Positions 30,944-39,222 of a stretch of 64,000 nucleotides of DNA are shown here, in pieces. The stretch lies in the NCBI GenBank assembly GCA_035525495.1, contig DATLED010000029.1:18127-82126 (forward strand). The letters run 5' to 3'. The notes below the pieces were generated by a model, which saw only the letters and a list, made by a program, of their open reading frames with translations, was not told the DNA's origin and ran no database searches. The first letter of the stretch is position 1. Every line of letters starts with the position of its first letter. The position numbers were made by a program, and so were the translations under genes. The stretch comes from DATLED01 sp035525495. Lineage in GTDB: Bacteria > Actinomycetota > Acidimicrobiia > Acidimicrobiales > CADCTF01.

Positions 30944-31843
30944 ATGGCCGACTCCGCTCCTGACACCCGCCGCACCGGCACCGACCGCGTCAAGCGGGGT
31001 CTCGCCGAGATGCTTCGTGGCGGCGTCATCATGGATGTGGTCGACGCAGAGCAGGCGAAGATCGCCGAGGAGGCGGGCGCGGTGGCGGTGATGGCATTGG
31101 AGCGCGTCCCGGCCGACATCCGACGCGACGGCGGTGTCGCCCGCATGAGCGACCCGGCGCTCATCGAGGGGATCAAATCGGTCGTCACGATTCCTGTCAT
31201 GGCCAAGGCCCGCATCGGTCACTTCGCCGAGGCGCAGGTACTCGAGGCGCTCGGCGTCGACTACGTCGACGAGTCCGAGGTGCTGACGCCCGCCGACGAG
31301 CTCCACCACATCGACAAGTGGGCCTTCACCGTCCCCTTCGTCTGCGGCGCCACCAACCTCGGTGAGGCGCTGCGGCGCATCAGCGAGGGTGCGGCGATGA
31401 TCCGGTCCAAGGGCGAGGCCGGAACGGGTGACGTCGTGCACGCCGTGCGCCACCTTCGACAGATCCTCGGCGACATCAAGCGCATCGGCCAGGCCGACTC
31501 CGCCGAGATCTACGGCTGGGCCAAGAACCTCCAGGCGCCCGTGGGGCTCGTCCAGGAGATCGCCGAGTCCGGCAAGCTGCCCGTACCCATGTTCTGTGCA
31601 GGCGGCATCGCCACCCCGGCGGACGCCGCGCTGGTCATGCAGCTCGGCGCCGAGTCGGTGTTCGTGGGCTCGGGCATCTTCAAGAGCGAGAACCCGGCCC
31701 GCATGGCCCGCGCCGTCGTCGAGGCGACCACGCACTTCCGCGACGCGGCGATCGTGGCCAAGGTGTCGCGGGGGCTGGGCGACGCCATGCGGGGTCAGGA
31801 CGCCAACACGGTCGAGACGAAGTTGGCCGACCGCGGGTGGTAG
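30944..31843 (+). CDS. pdxS: Pyridoxal 5'-phosphate synthase, PdxS subunit
   Basis: TIM-barrel synthase making PLP from ribose 5-phosphate, glyceraldehyde 3-phosphate and glutamine ammonia, 299 residues. Features: KRGLAEMLRGGVIMDVVDAEQ, the PLP-site Lys in VMAKARIGH, IRSKGEAGTGDVVHAVRH and FCAGGIATPADAAL. pdxT follows after 12 bp and supplies ammonia. Confidence 0.97.
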   Translation: MADSAPDTRRTGTDRVKRGLAEMLRGGVIMDVVDAEQAKIAEEAGAVAVMALERVPADIRRDGGVARMSDPALIEGIKSVVTIPVMAKARIGHFAEAQVLEALGVDYVDESEVLTPADELHHIDKWAFTVPFVCGATNLGEALRRISEGAAMIRSKGEAGTGDVVHAVRHLRQILGDIKRIGQADSAEIYGWAKNLQAPVGLVQEIAESGKLPVPMFCAGGIATPADAALVMQLGAESVFVGSGIFKSENPARMARAVVEATTHFRDAAIVAKVSRGLGDAMRGQDANTVETKLADRGW

Positions 31844-31855
31844 GGGTGCCCCCAG

Positions 31856-32413
31856 GTGAAGAAGGTCGGGATCCTCGCCCTGCAGGGCGCGGTCCGGGAG
31901 CACGTCCGCGCGGTCGTTGAGCTCGATGCGCATCCGGTCGAGGTCCGCACCCCGGAGGACCTGAGCGGCATCGACGCCCTGATCCTCCCCGGCGGCGAGT
32001 CGACGACGATGTCGCTGCTGTTGGAGTCGAGCGGGCTGTTCGACCCGATCTCTGCCCGCTTGGCCGAGGGGATGCCCGCGTTCGGCACCTGCGCCGGCAT
32101 GATCCTGCTGTCCTCCGACGTCCTCGACGGTCGCCCGGATCAGCGGTACTTCGGAGCCATCGACCTCACGGTGCGACGCAACGCCTTCGGCCGTCAGGTC
32201 GACTCGTTCGAGACGACGCTCGATGTCGATGGCGCGCCGTTCGACGCCGTCTTCATCCGGGCGCCGTTCGTCGAGTCCGCCGGCGACGGCGTCGAGGTGC
32301 TCGCGTCGGTCGACGGCCACCCCGTGCTGTGCCGGTCGGGCAACGTCCTCGTGTCCGCCTTCCACCCCGAGCTGTCGGATGACCTGCGCATCCACGAGCT
32401 GTTCTTGCGGTAG
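31856..32413 (+). CDS. pdxT: Pyridoxal 5'-phosphate synthase, PdxT glutaminase subunit
   Basis: Class I glutamine amidotransferase, 185 residues. GILALQGAVREH, PGGESTTMSLL, the nucleophile Cys in FGTCAGMILLS and the His/Glu pair in AFHPELSDD are intact. GTG start at 31856. It works only in complex with PdxS. Confidence 0.95.
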   Translation: MKKVGILALQGAVREHVRAVVELDAHPVEVRTPEDLSGIDALILPGGESTTMSLLLESSGLFDPISARLAEGMPAFGTCAGMILLSSDVLDGRPDQRYFGAIDLTVRRNAFGRQVDSFETTLDVDGAPFDAVFIRAPFVESAGDGVEVLASVDGHPVLCRSGNVLVSAFHPELSDDLRIHELFLR

Positions 32414-32436
32414 CGAGAAAGAGAGAAACTGCATCC

Positions 32437-33186
<750 letters not shown>

Positions 33187-33187
33187 C

Positions 33188-33493
33188 TTGAAGTCGAGTC
33201 GCCACTGGCCGATCGTCAACTGGCGGGGCGAGGTGGTGGCCCCGTCCTGCAAGCTCCGGCCGTCCGTGCGGCTGAGCGAGCTGCCGATGGCGGACGTGCC
33301 GGCGGACGTGACGTGCCGCCGGTGCCGGAACTCGCAGCGCTACCTCGATGCGGTGGCGGAGATCGAGTCCCGGGAGGCCGAGCAGGCGGTGGCCCGCGAG
33401 CAGCGGGCGACCGCCGCGCTCATCGCCCGCCACCGCGACGAGTACGAGGAGCTGCTGGCCAACGAGGCGGTGATCGACGTCCTCGGGGGTTAG
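33188..33493 (+). CDS. Small protein with Cys-x2-Cys motif, unknown function
   Basis: 101 residues from TTG 33188, one base after the yebC stop. It contains SCKLRPS, VTCRRCRNSQRYLDA and a Glu/Arg/Ala-rich helical C-terminus. Three cysteines and neighbouring basic residues suggest a small metal or nucleic-acid-binding protein. No family recognised. Codon pattern matches the neighbours and supports a real gene. Confidence 0.55.
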   Translation: MKSSRHWPIVNWRGEVVAPSCKLRPSVRLSELPMADVPADVTCRRCRNSQRYLDAVAEIESREAEQAVAREQRATAALIARHRDEYEELLANEAVIDVLGG

Positions 33494-33507
33494 CGACCGG
33501 TCTCGTC

Positions 33508-33573
33508 GGTTCGCTGCGCAGAGATGCCGCTCCGCTCACGTGCCGGCTGCTCGCCGGCGCTCCCGACGCCGGC
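33508..33573. repeat. Intergenic element, second copy
   Basis: It shares TCGGTTCGCT and CGGCTGCTCGC-GG-GCTCC blocks with 25530-25592, at similar spacing. It lies between the stops of two convergent genes. Confidence 0.4.
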
Positions 33574-33596
33574 TGCCGGTCAGGCGGTGCATCCGT

Positions 33597-33914
33597 TCAG
33601 CGCCCGAGTTCTGCGCGGAGGTCTTCGATCTCCAGCCGGAAAGCGGCGTTGCGCTCGGCGAGCTCGTTGAGGCCGACGATCACGCACCCGCTGCGGACGA
33701 TGGCGGCGTAGACCGCTCCGGCCACGACGTCCGCGTCGGCGAGACCCGCCTCCTCGAGCACGGACGTGATCGCGGTCATGGCGTCGATGGCCGGTCCGAG
33801 CGTGCGCTGCTCGCACGACGCGCACACCATCTCGCCGTTCCATTCACCACCGCCGTCGGCGTCGTCGAAGCGATCGCCGCACACGCTGCACAAGAAGACG
33901 GGCACGCCCGACAC
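33597..33914 (-). CDS. Small zinc-ribbon-like protein with helical tail
   Basis: 105 residues. Two Cys pairs (FLCSVCGDRF and MVCASCEQRT, 20 residues apart) form a likely zinc ribbon, followed by helices ending LAERNAAFRLEIEDLRAELG, possibly a short coiled coil. GTG 33914 is the likely start; GTG 33905 is also possible. The longer frame to the right is antisense to the peroxiredoxin gene. Function unknown. Confidence 0.55.
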   Translation of the reverse strand: MSGVPVFLCSVCGDRFDDADGGGEWNGEMVCASCEQRTLGPAIDAMTAITSVLEEAGLADADVVAGAVYAAIVRSGCVIVGLNELAERNAAFRLEIEDLRAELGR

Positions 33915-33937
33915 GGTACTAAGGAGGTAAGCCGACG

Positions 33938-33943
33938 TACGCT
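33938..33943 (+). promoter_or_regulatory. -10 element TACGCT of the peroxiredoxin gene
   Basis: TACGCT ends seven bases before GTG 33951. A perfect Shine-Dalgarno-like AAGGAGGT lies at 33921-33928, upstream of the -10 and too far from the GTG to act on it, so a leaderless start is favoured. Confidence 0.4.
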
Positions 33944-33950
33944 CCGGTCC

Positions 33951-34427
33951 GTGGCTCCTCCCCGCGTCGGCGTCGGCGATCTCGCACCGGACTTCACCCT
34001 CGAGGGCACCGGCGGCCGCGACTACACCCTGTCCCAGTGCACCGGGCAGCCGGTCGTCCTCGTCTTCTATCCCGGCGACAACACGCCGGTCTGCACGATG
34101 CAGCTCAACACCTACTCGTCGGACATCGCCATGTTCGACGAGCTCGGCGCGCAGGTCCTGGCGATCTCCCCGCAGTCCGTCGAGAGCCACGAGGCGTTCT
34201 CCGGCGTGCACGGGTTCTCCTTCCCGCTGCTCGCCGACACCGAGAAGTCGGTTGCCCGGGCCTACGGCATCCTCGGTCCGGTCGGGTTCTACAAGCGGTC
34301 CGTGTTCGTCATCGATCGCGAGGGCCGCATCCGCTATGCCCACCGGGCCACGGCGGGCCTGACGTTCCGCAAGACCGAGGAGCTCCTCGCAGCGGTGAAG
34401 GCCGCGCAGGAGGACGCCGCCGTTTGA
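33951..34427 (+). CDS. Peroxiredoxin (AhpC/TSA, Bcp-like)
   Basis: 158 residues, thioredoxin fold. It reduces hydroperoxides through the peroxidatic Cys in FYPGDNTPVCTMQL (Bcp proteins read TPGCT). Other blocks are GDLAPDFTLEG, VLAISPQSVESHEAF and RSVFVIDREGRIRY. No second Cys in the usual Bcp resolving position is seen, so it may be a 1-Cys form using mycothiol or mycoredoxin, which fits the mshC gene in this genome (inference). Confidence 0.88.
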   Translation: MAPPRVGVGDLAPDFTLEGTGGRDYTLSQCTGQPVVLVFYPGDNTPVCTMQLNTYSSDIAMFDELGAQVLAISPQSVESHEAFSGVHGFSFPLLADTEKSVARAYGILGPVGFYKRSVFVIDREGRIRYAHRATAGLTFRKTEELLAAVKAAQEDAAV

Positions 34428-34487
34428 GTCGTCGGCCTCGCGCTGCGGGCCGGTCGAAGGATCCGCCAACCCGTCCCACCGGTTGGC

Positions 34488-34493
34488 TACAGT
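34488..34493 (+). promoter_or_regulatory. -10 element TACAGT of ruvC
   Basis: TACAGT ends seven bases before GTG 34501, where the RuvC fold begins. This favours GTG 34501 over the upstream TTG 34483. Confidence 0.4.
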
Positions 34494-34500
34494 CGAACGA

Positions 34501-35004
34501 GTGTTCGTCCTCGGCATCGACCCGGGCGTGTCCCGCTGCGGCTACGGCGTCGTCGGGCGAACGAGCGCGGGGCTGCGGGCCGTCGCCTGTGGGGTCCTGA
34601 CCACGCCCACCACCGAGCCCTTGCCGCAGCGGCTGGCTTCGCTCAACCACGAGCTCCGGGCGCTCCTCGGCGAATACGAGCCGACGGCGGTCGTCGTCGA
34701 GCGGGTGTTCTTCCAGACGAACGTTCGCACGGCGATGTCGGTCGGGCAGGCGAGCGGACTGGCCCTCGTGGCTGCGGCCGACGCCGGGTGCGAGATCGCG
34801 CAGTACACGGCCAACGAGGTGAAGCAGGCGGTGACCGGCTACGGCGCCGCCTCGAAGGAGCAGGTGGCGCGGATGGTGCAGTCGCTGCTGGCGCTGCCGA
34901 TGGTGCCCAAGCCCGTCGACGCGGCCGACGCGCTGGCCCTCGCGCTGACCCACTTGGCGGTGCGCCAGGTGCTCGTGGCCGCCGAGCGGGCGGGTACGTC
35001 GTGA
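34501..35004 (+). CDS. ruvC: Holliday junction resolvase RuvC
   Basis: Endonuclease cutting Holliday junctions with RuvAB, 167 residues. The acidic catalytic residues appear in GIDPG (Asp), VVVERVFF (Glu) and DAADALALALTH (two Asp). TAMSVGQASG and GYGAASKEQVARMV match the family. The RuvA gene overlaps by 4 bp (GTGA). Confidence 0.95.
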   Translation: MFVLGIDPGVSRCGYGVVGRTSAGLRAVACGVLTTPTTEPLPQRLASLNHELRALLGEYEPTAVVVERVFFQTNVRTAMSVGQASGLALVAAADAGCEIAQYTANEVKQAVTGYGAASKEQVARMVQSLLALPMVPKPVDAADALALALTHLAVRQVLVAAERAGTS

Positions 35005-35603
35005 TCGGGTCTCTGCGGGGGATCCTCCTCGACCGCTCGGCCAAGGGCGACGTGCTCGTCGAGGTCGGCGGTGTGGGCTACCGCGTGCAGGTCCCGACGT
35101 CGGCCCACCGCATCCTCGGGGAGCTCGGGTCACCGGTGTTCCTGCACGTCCACACCCACGTGCGGGAGGACGCCCTCGTCCTCTACGGCTTCTCGAGGGC
35201 CGATGAGCGAGTCGCCTTCGAGGCCCTCCTCGGCACCCACGGCATCGGTCCTTCCGTCGCCCTCGCCATCCTGTCGGTCCACTCGCCTGCAGCCCTCGCC
35301 CGGGCGGTCGCGAGCGACGACGTCGACGCCCTCACGCTCGTTCCCGGCATCGGCAAGAAGACGGCCGCCCGCCTCCTCCTCGAGCTGAAGAGCCGCCTCG
35401 ACCTGCCCTCCGACACCGACTTCACCGTCGTCACGTCGGCCGCCACCGAAGCGTCGCCCCGCAACGAGGTCCGCAACGCCCTCGCCGCGCTCGGTTATGG
35501 GGTCGAGGAGGTGCGGGAGGCGGTGCGCGCCCTTCCGGAGGAAGGCGTCGTCGAGGACCTGCTGCGCACGGCACTTCGGCAGCTGGCAGTCGCGGCCCGA
35601 TGA
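35001..35603 (+). CDS. ruvA: Holliday junction branch migration protein RuvA
   Basis: 200 residues: OB-fold N-terminus (IGSLRGILLDRSA...VEVGGVGYRVQVP), two helix-hairpin-helix motifs (LGTHGIGPSVALAIL, LVPGIGKKTAARLLLELK) and a C-terminal domain that contacts RuvB. GTGA overlap with ruvC and ATGA overlap with ruvB give a tightly coupled ruvCAB operon. Confidence 0.95.
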   Translation: MIGSLRGILLDRSAKGDVLVEVGGVGYRVQVPTSAHRILGELGSPVFLHVHTHVREDALVLYGFSRADERVAFEALLGTHGIGPSVALAILSVHSPAALARAVASDDVDALTLVPGIGKKTAARLLLELKSRLDLPSDTDFTVVTSAATEASPRNEVRNALAALGYGVEEVREAVRALPEEGVVEDLLRTALRQLAVAAR

Positions 35604-36631
35604 GGGAGGAGCTGCTCGCGGCCGAGCCCGATCCCATCGAGGCGGCCGAGGAGGTGTCGCTCCGTCCCCGCCGCCTCGACGAGTTCGTCGGCCAGCCCGC
35701 GCTCAAGGAGCACCTCGGCATCATGCTGGAGGCGGCGCGCCGGCGCGGCCAGGCGACCGATCACCTCCTGTTCGCCGGCCCGCCCGGCCTCGGCAAGACG
35801 TCGCTGTCCGGCATCGTCGCCGCCGAGATGGGCGTGGGGCTGCGGGTCACGTCCGGCCCGGCCCTCGTGCGCGCCGGCGACCTCGCCGCCATCCTCAGCG
35901 ACCTGCAGGAGGGCGATGTCCTCTTCATCGACGAGATCCACCGACTCGGTCGTGCCGTCGAAGAGATCCTCTATCCGGCGATGGAGGATTTCGTCCTCGA
36001 CATCGTCCTCGGCAAGGGCCCCGCCGCCCGTTCCGTCCGTCTTCCCCTCCCGCACTTCACCCTCGTCGGCGCCACCACCCGGACGGGACTCATCACCGGC
36101 CCGCTGCGCGACCGCTTCGGGTTCGTCGCCCGCCTCGACTACTACGAGACCGGCGACCTCGAGAAGATCATCCTGCGGTCCTCGCGGATCCTCGACGTCA
36201 CGTTGTCCGATGCCGGTGCCCACGAGATCGCCGGGCGCTCGCGAGGCACGCCCCGCATCGCCAACCGGTTGTTGAAGCGCGTGAGGGACTTCGCGGAGGT
36301 GCGGGGCGACGGGACGGTCTCGGAGTCGGTGGCGCGTGAGGGCCTGTCGCTGTTCGGCGTCGACGAGCTCGGCCTCGACAAGGTCGACCGGGCGATCCTC
36401 GACGCGGTGTGCCGGCGCTTCGGCGGCGGCCCCGTCGGCCTGTCCACGCTGGCCGTGTCGGTCGGCGAGGAGACCGAGACCGTCGAAGATGTCTATGAGC
36501 CGTTCCTGCTGCAGCTCGGACTGCTCATGCGCACACCACGGGGGCGCGTCGCCACGCCCGCGGCGTGGCAGCACCTCGGCCTCGACGCGCCAGCCGCCCC
36601 GCCCGCACCGCCGGCGTTGTTCGAGGGGTAG
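35600..36631 (+). CDS. ruvB: Holliday junction branch migration helicase RuvB
   Basis: AAA+ motor, 343 residues. It begins with the typical SLRPRRLDEFVGQ, Walker A FAGPPGLGKTS, Walker B VLFIDEIHRLGRAVEE, sensor GATTRTGLITGPLRDRFG and a C-terminal winged helix (GLLMRTPRGRVATPAAW). Confidence 0.97.
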   Translation: MREELLAAEPDPIEAAEEVSLRPRRLDEFVGQPALKEHLGIMLEAARRRGQATDHLLFAGPPGLGKTSLSGIVAAEMGVGLRVTSGPALVRAGDLAAILSDLQEGDVLFIDEIHRLGRAVEEILYPAMEDFVLDIVLGKGPAARSVRLPLPHFTLVGATTRTGLITGPLRDRFGFVARLDYYETGDLEKIILRSSRILDVTLSDAGAHEIAGRSRGTPRIANRLLKRVRDFAEVRGDGTVSESVAREGLSLFGVDELGLDKVDRAILDAVCRRFGGGPVGLSTLAVSVGEETETVEDVYEPFLLQLGLLMRTPRGRVATPAAWQHLGLDAPAAPPAPPALFEG

Positions 36632-36715
36632 GGCCGGCGCCGTCTCGGCGCCCGGTTCGGGGTTCCGCTCCCGCGTCGCGGCTGGCGATCCGTTCTGGTC
36701 GAGAATGCTCGTGCC

Positions 36716-37795
36716 GTGACCACCCCAGCCATGCACCTCGCCGCCGACGACCCCACTCCCGTCGGCGACGCCGTCCTGGCCGAGCACTTCGATTACGTGC
36801 TCCCACGACGGGCTATTGCCCAAACGCCGGCCGAGCCCCGGACGTCCGCCCGCCTGCTGGTCGCCGTTGACCCAAAGCTCCCTCCCGACCATGACACCGT
36901 CGGTGGATTGCCCCGTCACCTCGGGCCAGGCGACGTCCTCGTCCTCAACGAGACGAAGGTTCTGCCCGCCCGCCTGGTGCTCCGGAAGGCGACGGGCGGG
37001 GCCGCCGAGGTCTTCCTCCTCGAGCAGGTCGATCCGGGCGACCCCGCGCGCTGGGTCGCCCTCGTCCGGCCCGGGCGGCGGCTTGCCTCGGGGACGATCC
37101 TCCTGGCCGATGACGGCACGGCCGTGGTCGAGGTCGGCGACCAGACAGGCGGGGACGGCGAGCGCCACGTCCGCCTCCTCGTCGACCCCACCACGCACGG
37201 GTCGGTCCCGCTGCCCCCCTACATCCACGAGCCGCTGGCCGACCCCGAGCGCTACCAGACGGTCTACGCCCGGAACCCCGGCAGCGTCGCCGCCCCCACC
37301 GCGGGGCTGCACCTCACGACGGGGCTCCTCGACGAGATCCGCGCCGAGGGGGTCGAGGTCCACACGGTCGACCTGAAGATCGGCCTCGGCACGTTTCGCC
37401 CCATCACCGCCGACCGGGTCGCCGACCACGTGATGCACGAGGAGCGCTACGCCGTTCCCGAGGCCACGCTCGAGGCCTGTCGCCGGCCGGGGACGCGGGT
37501 CGTCGCCGTCGGGACGACGTGCGTCCGGGCGCTCGAGTCCGCCTCCCGCACGGGCGCGCTCGAGGGACGGACGGACCTGTTCATCCGGCCTGGCTTCGAG
37601 TTCCAGGTCGTCGATGTCCTGTTGACGAACTTCCATCAACCGAGGTCGAGCCTCCTCGTGCTCCTCAGCGCGTTTGCGGGCCACGACCGCTGGCGCCACC
37701 TCTATGGGGAGGCGCTCGCCGAGGGCTACCGGTTCCTCTCCTTCGGCGACGCGATGTTGGTTTCGCGGGCGGGGCCCGTTTCGCGCCCATGCTGA
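36716..37795 (+). CDS. queA: tRNA preQ1(34) S-adenosylmethionine ribosyltransferase-isomerase
   Basis: Transfers a ribosyl group from SAM to preQ1 in tRNA, giving epoxyqueuosine. 359 residues from GTG 36716 (an ATG at 36731 is also possible). Motifs: FDYVLPRRAIAQTPAEPR, DVLVLNETKVLPARL, SVAAPTAGLHLTTGLL and FIRPGFEFQVVDVLLTNFHQP. It overlaps tgt by 7 bp. No queC/D/E/F or queG is in the window, so whether queuosine is made or salvaged here is open. Confidence 0.95.
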   Translation: MTTPAMHLAADDPTPVGDAVLAEHFDYVLPRRAIAQTPAEPRTSARLLVAVDPKLPPDHDTVGGLPRHLGPGDVLVLNETKVLPARLVLRKATGGAAEVFLLEQVDPGDPARWVALVRPGRRLASGTILLADDGTAVVEVGDQTGGDGERHVRLLVDPTTHGSVPLPPYIHEPLADPERYQTVYARNPGSVAAPTAGLHLTTGLLDEIRAEGVEVHTVDLKIGLGTFRPITADRVADHVMHEERYAVPEATLEACRRPGTRVVAVGTTCVRALESASRTGALEGRTDLFIRPGFEFQVVDVLLTNFHQPRSSLLVLLSAFAGHDRWRHLYGEALAEGYRFLSFGDAMLVSRAGPVSRPC

Positions 37796-38883
37796 AGCTT
37801 GACGTCACCGCCACCGACGGCGCGGCCCGTCGTGGCGTGATCACGACGGCGCGGGGGACCTTCGAGACCCCGTGCTTCATGCCCGTCGGCACGCGCGCGT
37901 CGGTGAAGGCCCTCACCACCGCCGATCTCGAGGAGCTCGGATTCGAGGTGATGCTCTCCAACACCTACCACCTCATGCTCCGCCCCGGTGCCGATCTCAT
38001 CGACCGACACGGCGGCATCCACGGCTTCGCCGCCTGGCCGGGCCACGTGCTCACGGACTCGGGCGGGTTCCAGGTGTTCAGCCTCGAGCCCGACGTCGAC
38101 GACGACGGCGCCACGTTCAAGAGCACGTACGACGGCAGCCTCCACCGCATGACGCCGGAGTCGGCGGTGCGGACCCAGGAGCTCCTCGGTGCCGACATCC
38201 AGATGGTCCTCGACGTGTGCCCGCCGCTGCCGTCGTCGTCGGAGGTCGTCCGCACGGCGGTCGAGCGGACCGCGTCGTGGGCGGCGCGGGCCAAGGCCGC
38301 GCACGGGCGCACGGGCGACCAGTCGCTCTTCGGGATCGTCCAAGGCGGCGTCGATCTGGCCTTGCGTCGCGAGAGCGCGCAGCGGACGGTCGCCCTCGAC
38401 TTCGACGGCTACGGGATCGGCGGTCTCAGCGTCGGCGAGTCCCGCGAGGAGATGCTCCCGGCGCTCGACGCCGCGCTCGACGAGCTCCCTGCGGATCGGG
38501 TCCGCTACCTCATGGGCGTCGGCGACCCGATCGGCCTCGTCGAGGGCATCGCCAGGGGAGTGGACCTGTTCGACTGCGTGCTGCCGACGCGCATCGCCCG
38601 CCACGGCTCGGTCCTGACGTCGGAGGGTCGCCTCCAGATCCGGAACGCGTCCTACGTCGATGACGGCGCCCCACTCGATCCAGCATGCGGGTGCGCGGTC
38701 TGCGCCCGCTGGTCCCGCGCCTACATCCGCCACCTGCTGCAGGTCGGTGAGCCCACGGCGCTTCGGCTCCTGACCTGGCACAACCTCGCGTGGACGCTCG
38801 ATCTGATCCGGCGGGCGAGGTCCGCGATCGAAGCGGGAACGCTCGACGAGCTGCGGCGCGAGGTTGCCGGCGCCTGGCGCTGA
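37789..38883 (+). CDS. tgt: Queuine/preQ1 tRNA-guanine transglycosylase
   Basis: Exchanges guanine 34 for preQ1 in tRNAs with GUN anticodons, 364 residues. The TIM barrel has TDSGGFQVFSL (catalytic Asp), GIVQGGVDLALR, GGLSVGE, LFDCVLPTR and the zinc site DPACGCAVCARWSRAYIRH. ATG 37789 lies inside the queA end, so the pair is coupled. Confidence 0.95.
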   Translation: MLKLDVTATDGAARRGVITTARGTFETPCFMPVGTRASVKALTTADLEELGFEVMLSNTYHLMLRPGADLIDRHGGIHGFAAWPGHVLTDSGGFQVFSLEPDVDDDGATFKSTYDGSLHRMTPESAVRTQELLGADIQMVLDVCPPLPSSSEVVRTAVERTASWAARAKAAHGRTGDQSLFGIVQGGVDLALRRESAQRTVALDFDGYGIGGLSVGESREEMLPALDAALDELPADRVRYLMGVGDPIGLVEGIARGVDLFDCVLPTRIARHGSVLTSEGRLQIRNASYVDDGAPLDPACGCAVCARWSRAYIRHLLQVGEPTALRLLTWHNLAWTLDLIRRARSAIEAGTLDELRREVAGAWR

Positions 38884-38931
38884 GGGTGGGACCGCGTGCA
38901 TGACCCTCGCCGCTAAGGTCTCCGACCGGCC

Positions 38932-39222
38932 ATGAACCAGCTCGGCAGCCTGCTCCCACTCGTCCTCCTGCTCGGGGTGATGTACTTCGTCCTGATCCGG
39001 CCGCAGCAGCAGCGGGTCAGGGCGCAGCGCGTGCTGATCACGTCGCTGTCGACCGGGGACGAGGTCGCGACCATCGGCGGCATCCTCGGTCGCATCGTCA
39101 CCATCGACGAGGAGACGGCCACCATCGAGACGACCCCCGGGACGATCCTGCGCTGCCGCCGGGGCGCCATCGCCAGCCGCACCGCCATCACCGACGACCT
39201 CGAACCCGGGGACGCGGCGTGA
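38932..39222 (+). CDS. yajC: Preprotein translocase accessory subunit YajC
   Basis: 96 residues: one N-terminal membrane helix (LLPLVLLLGVMYFVLIRPQ) and a small soluble domain (LSTGDEVATIGGILGRI). It forms the SecDF-YajC accessory complex. TAAGGT at 38914-38919 is a possible -10. secD overlaps by 4 bp. Confidence 0.93.
   Translation: MNQLGSLLPLVLLLGVMYFVLIRPQQQRVRAQRVLITSLSTGDEVATIGGILGRIVTIDEETATIETTPGTILRCRRGAIASRTAITDDLEPGDAA

Noticed and set aside
35495..37699. 734-codon ORF antisense to ruvB and queA
   Set aside because: Both plus-strand genes are complete with all motifs.
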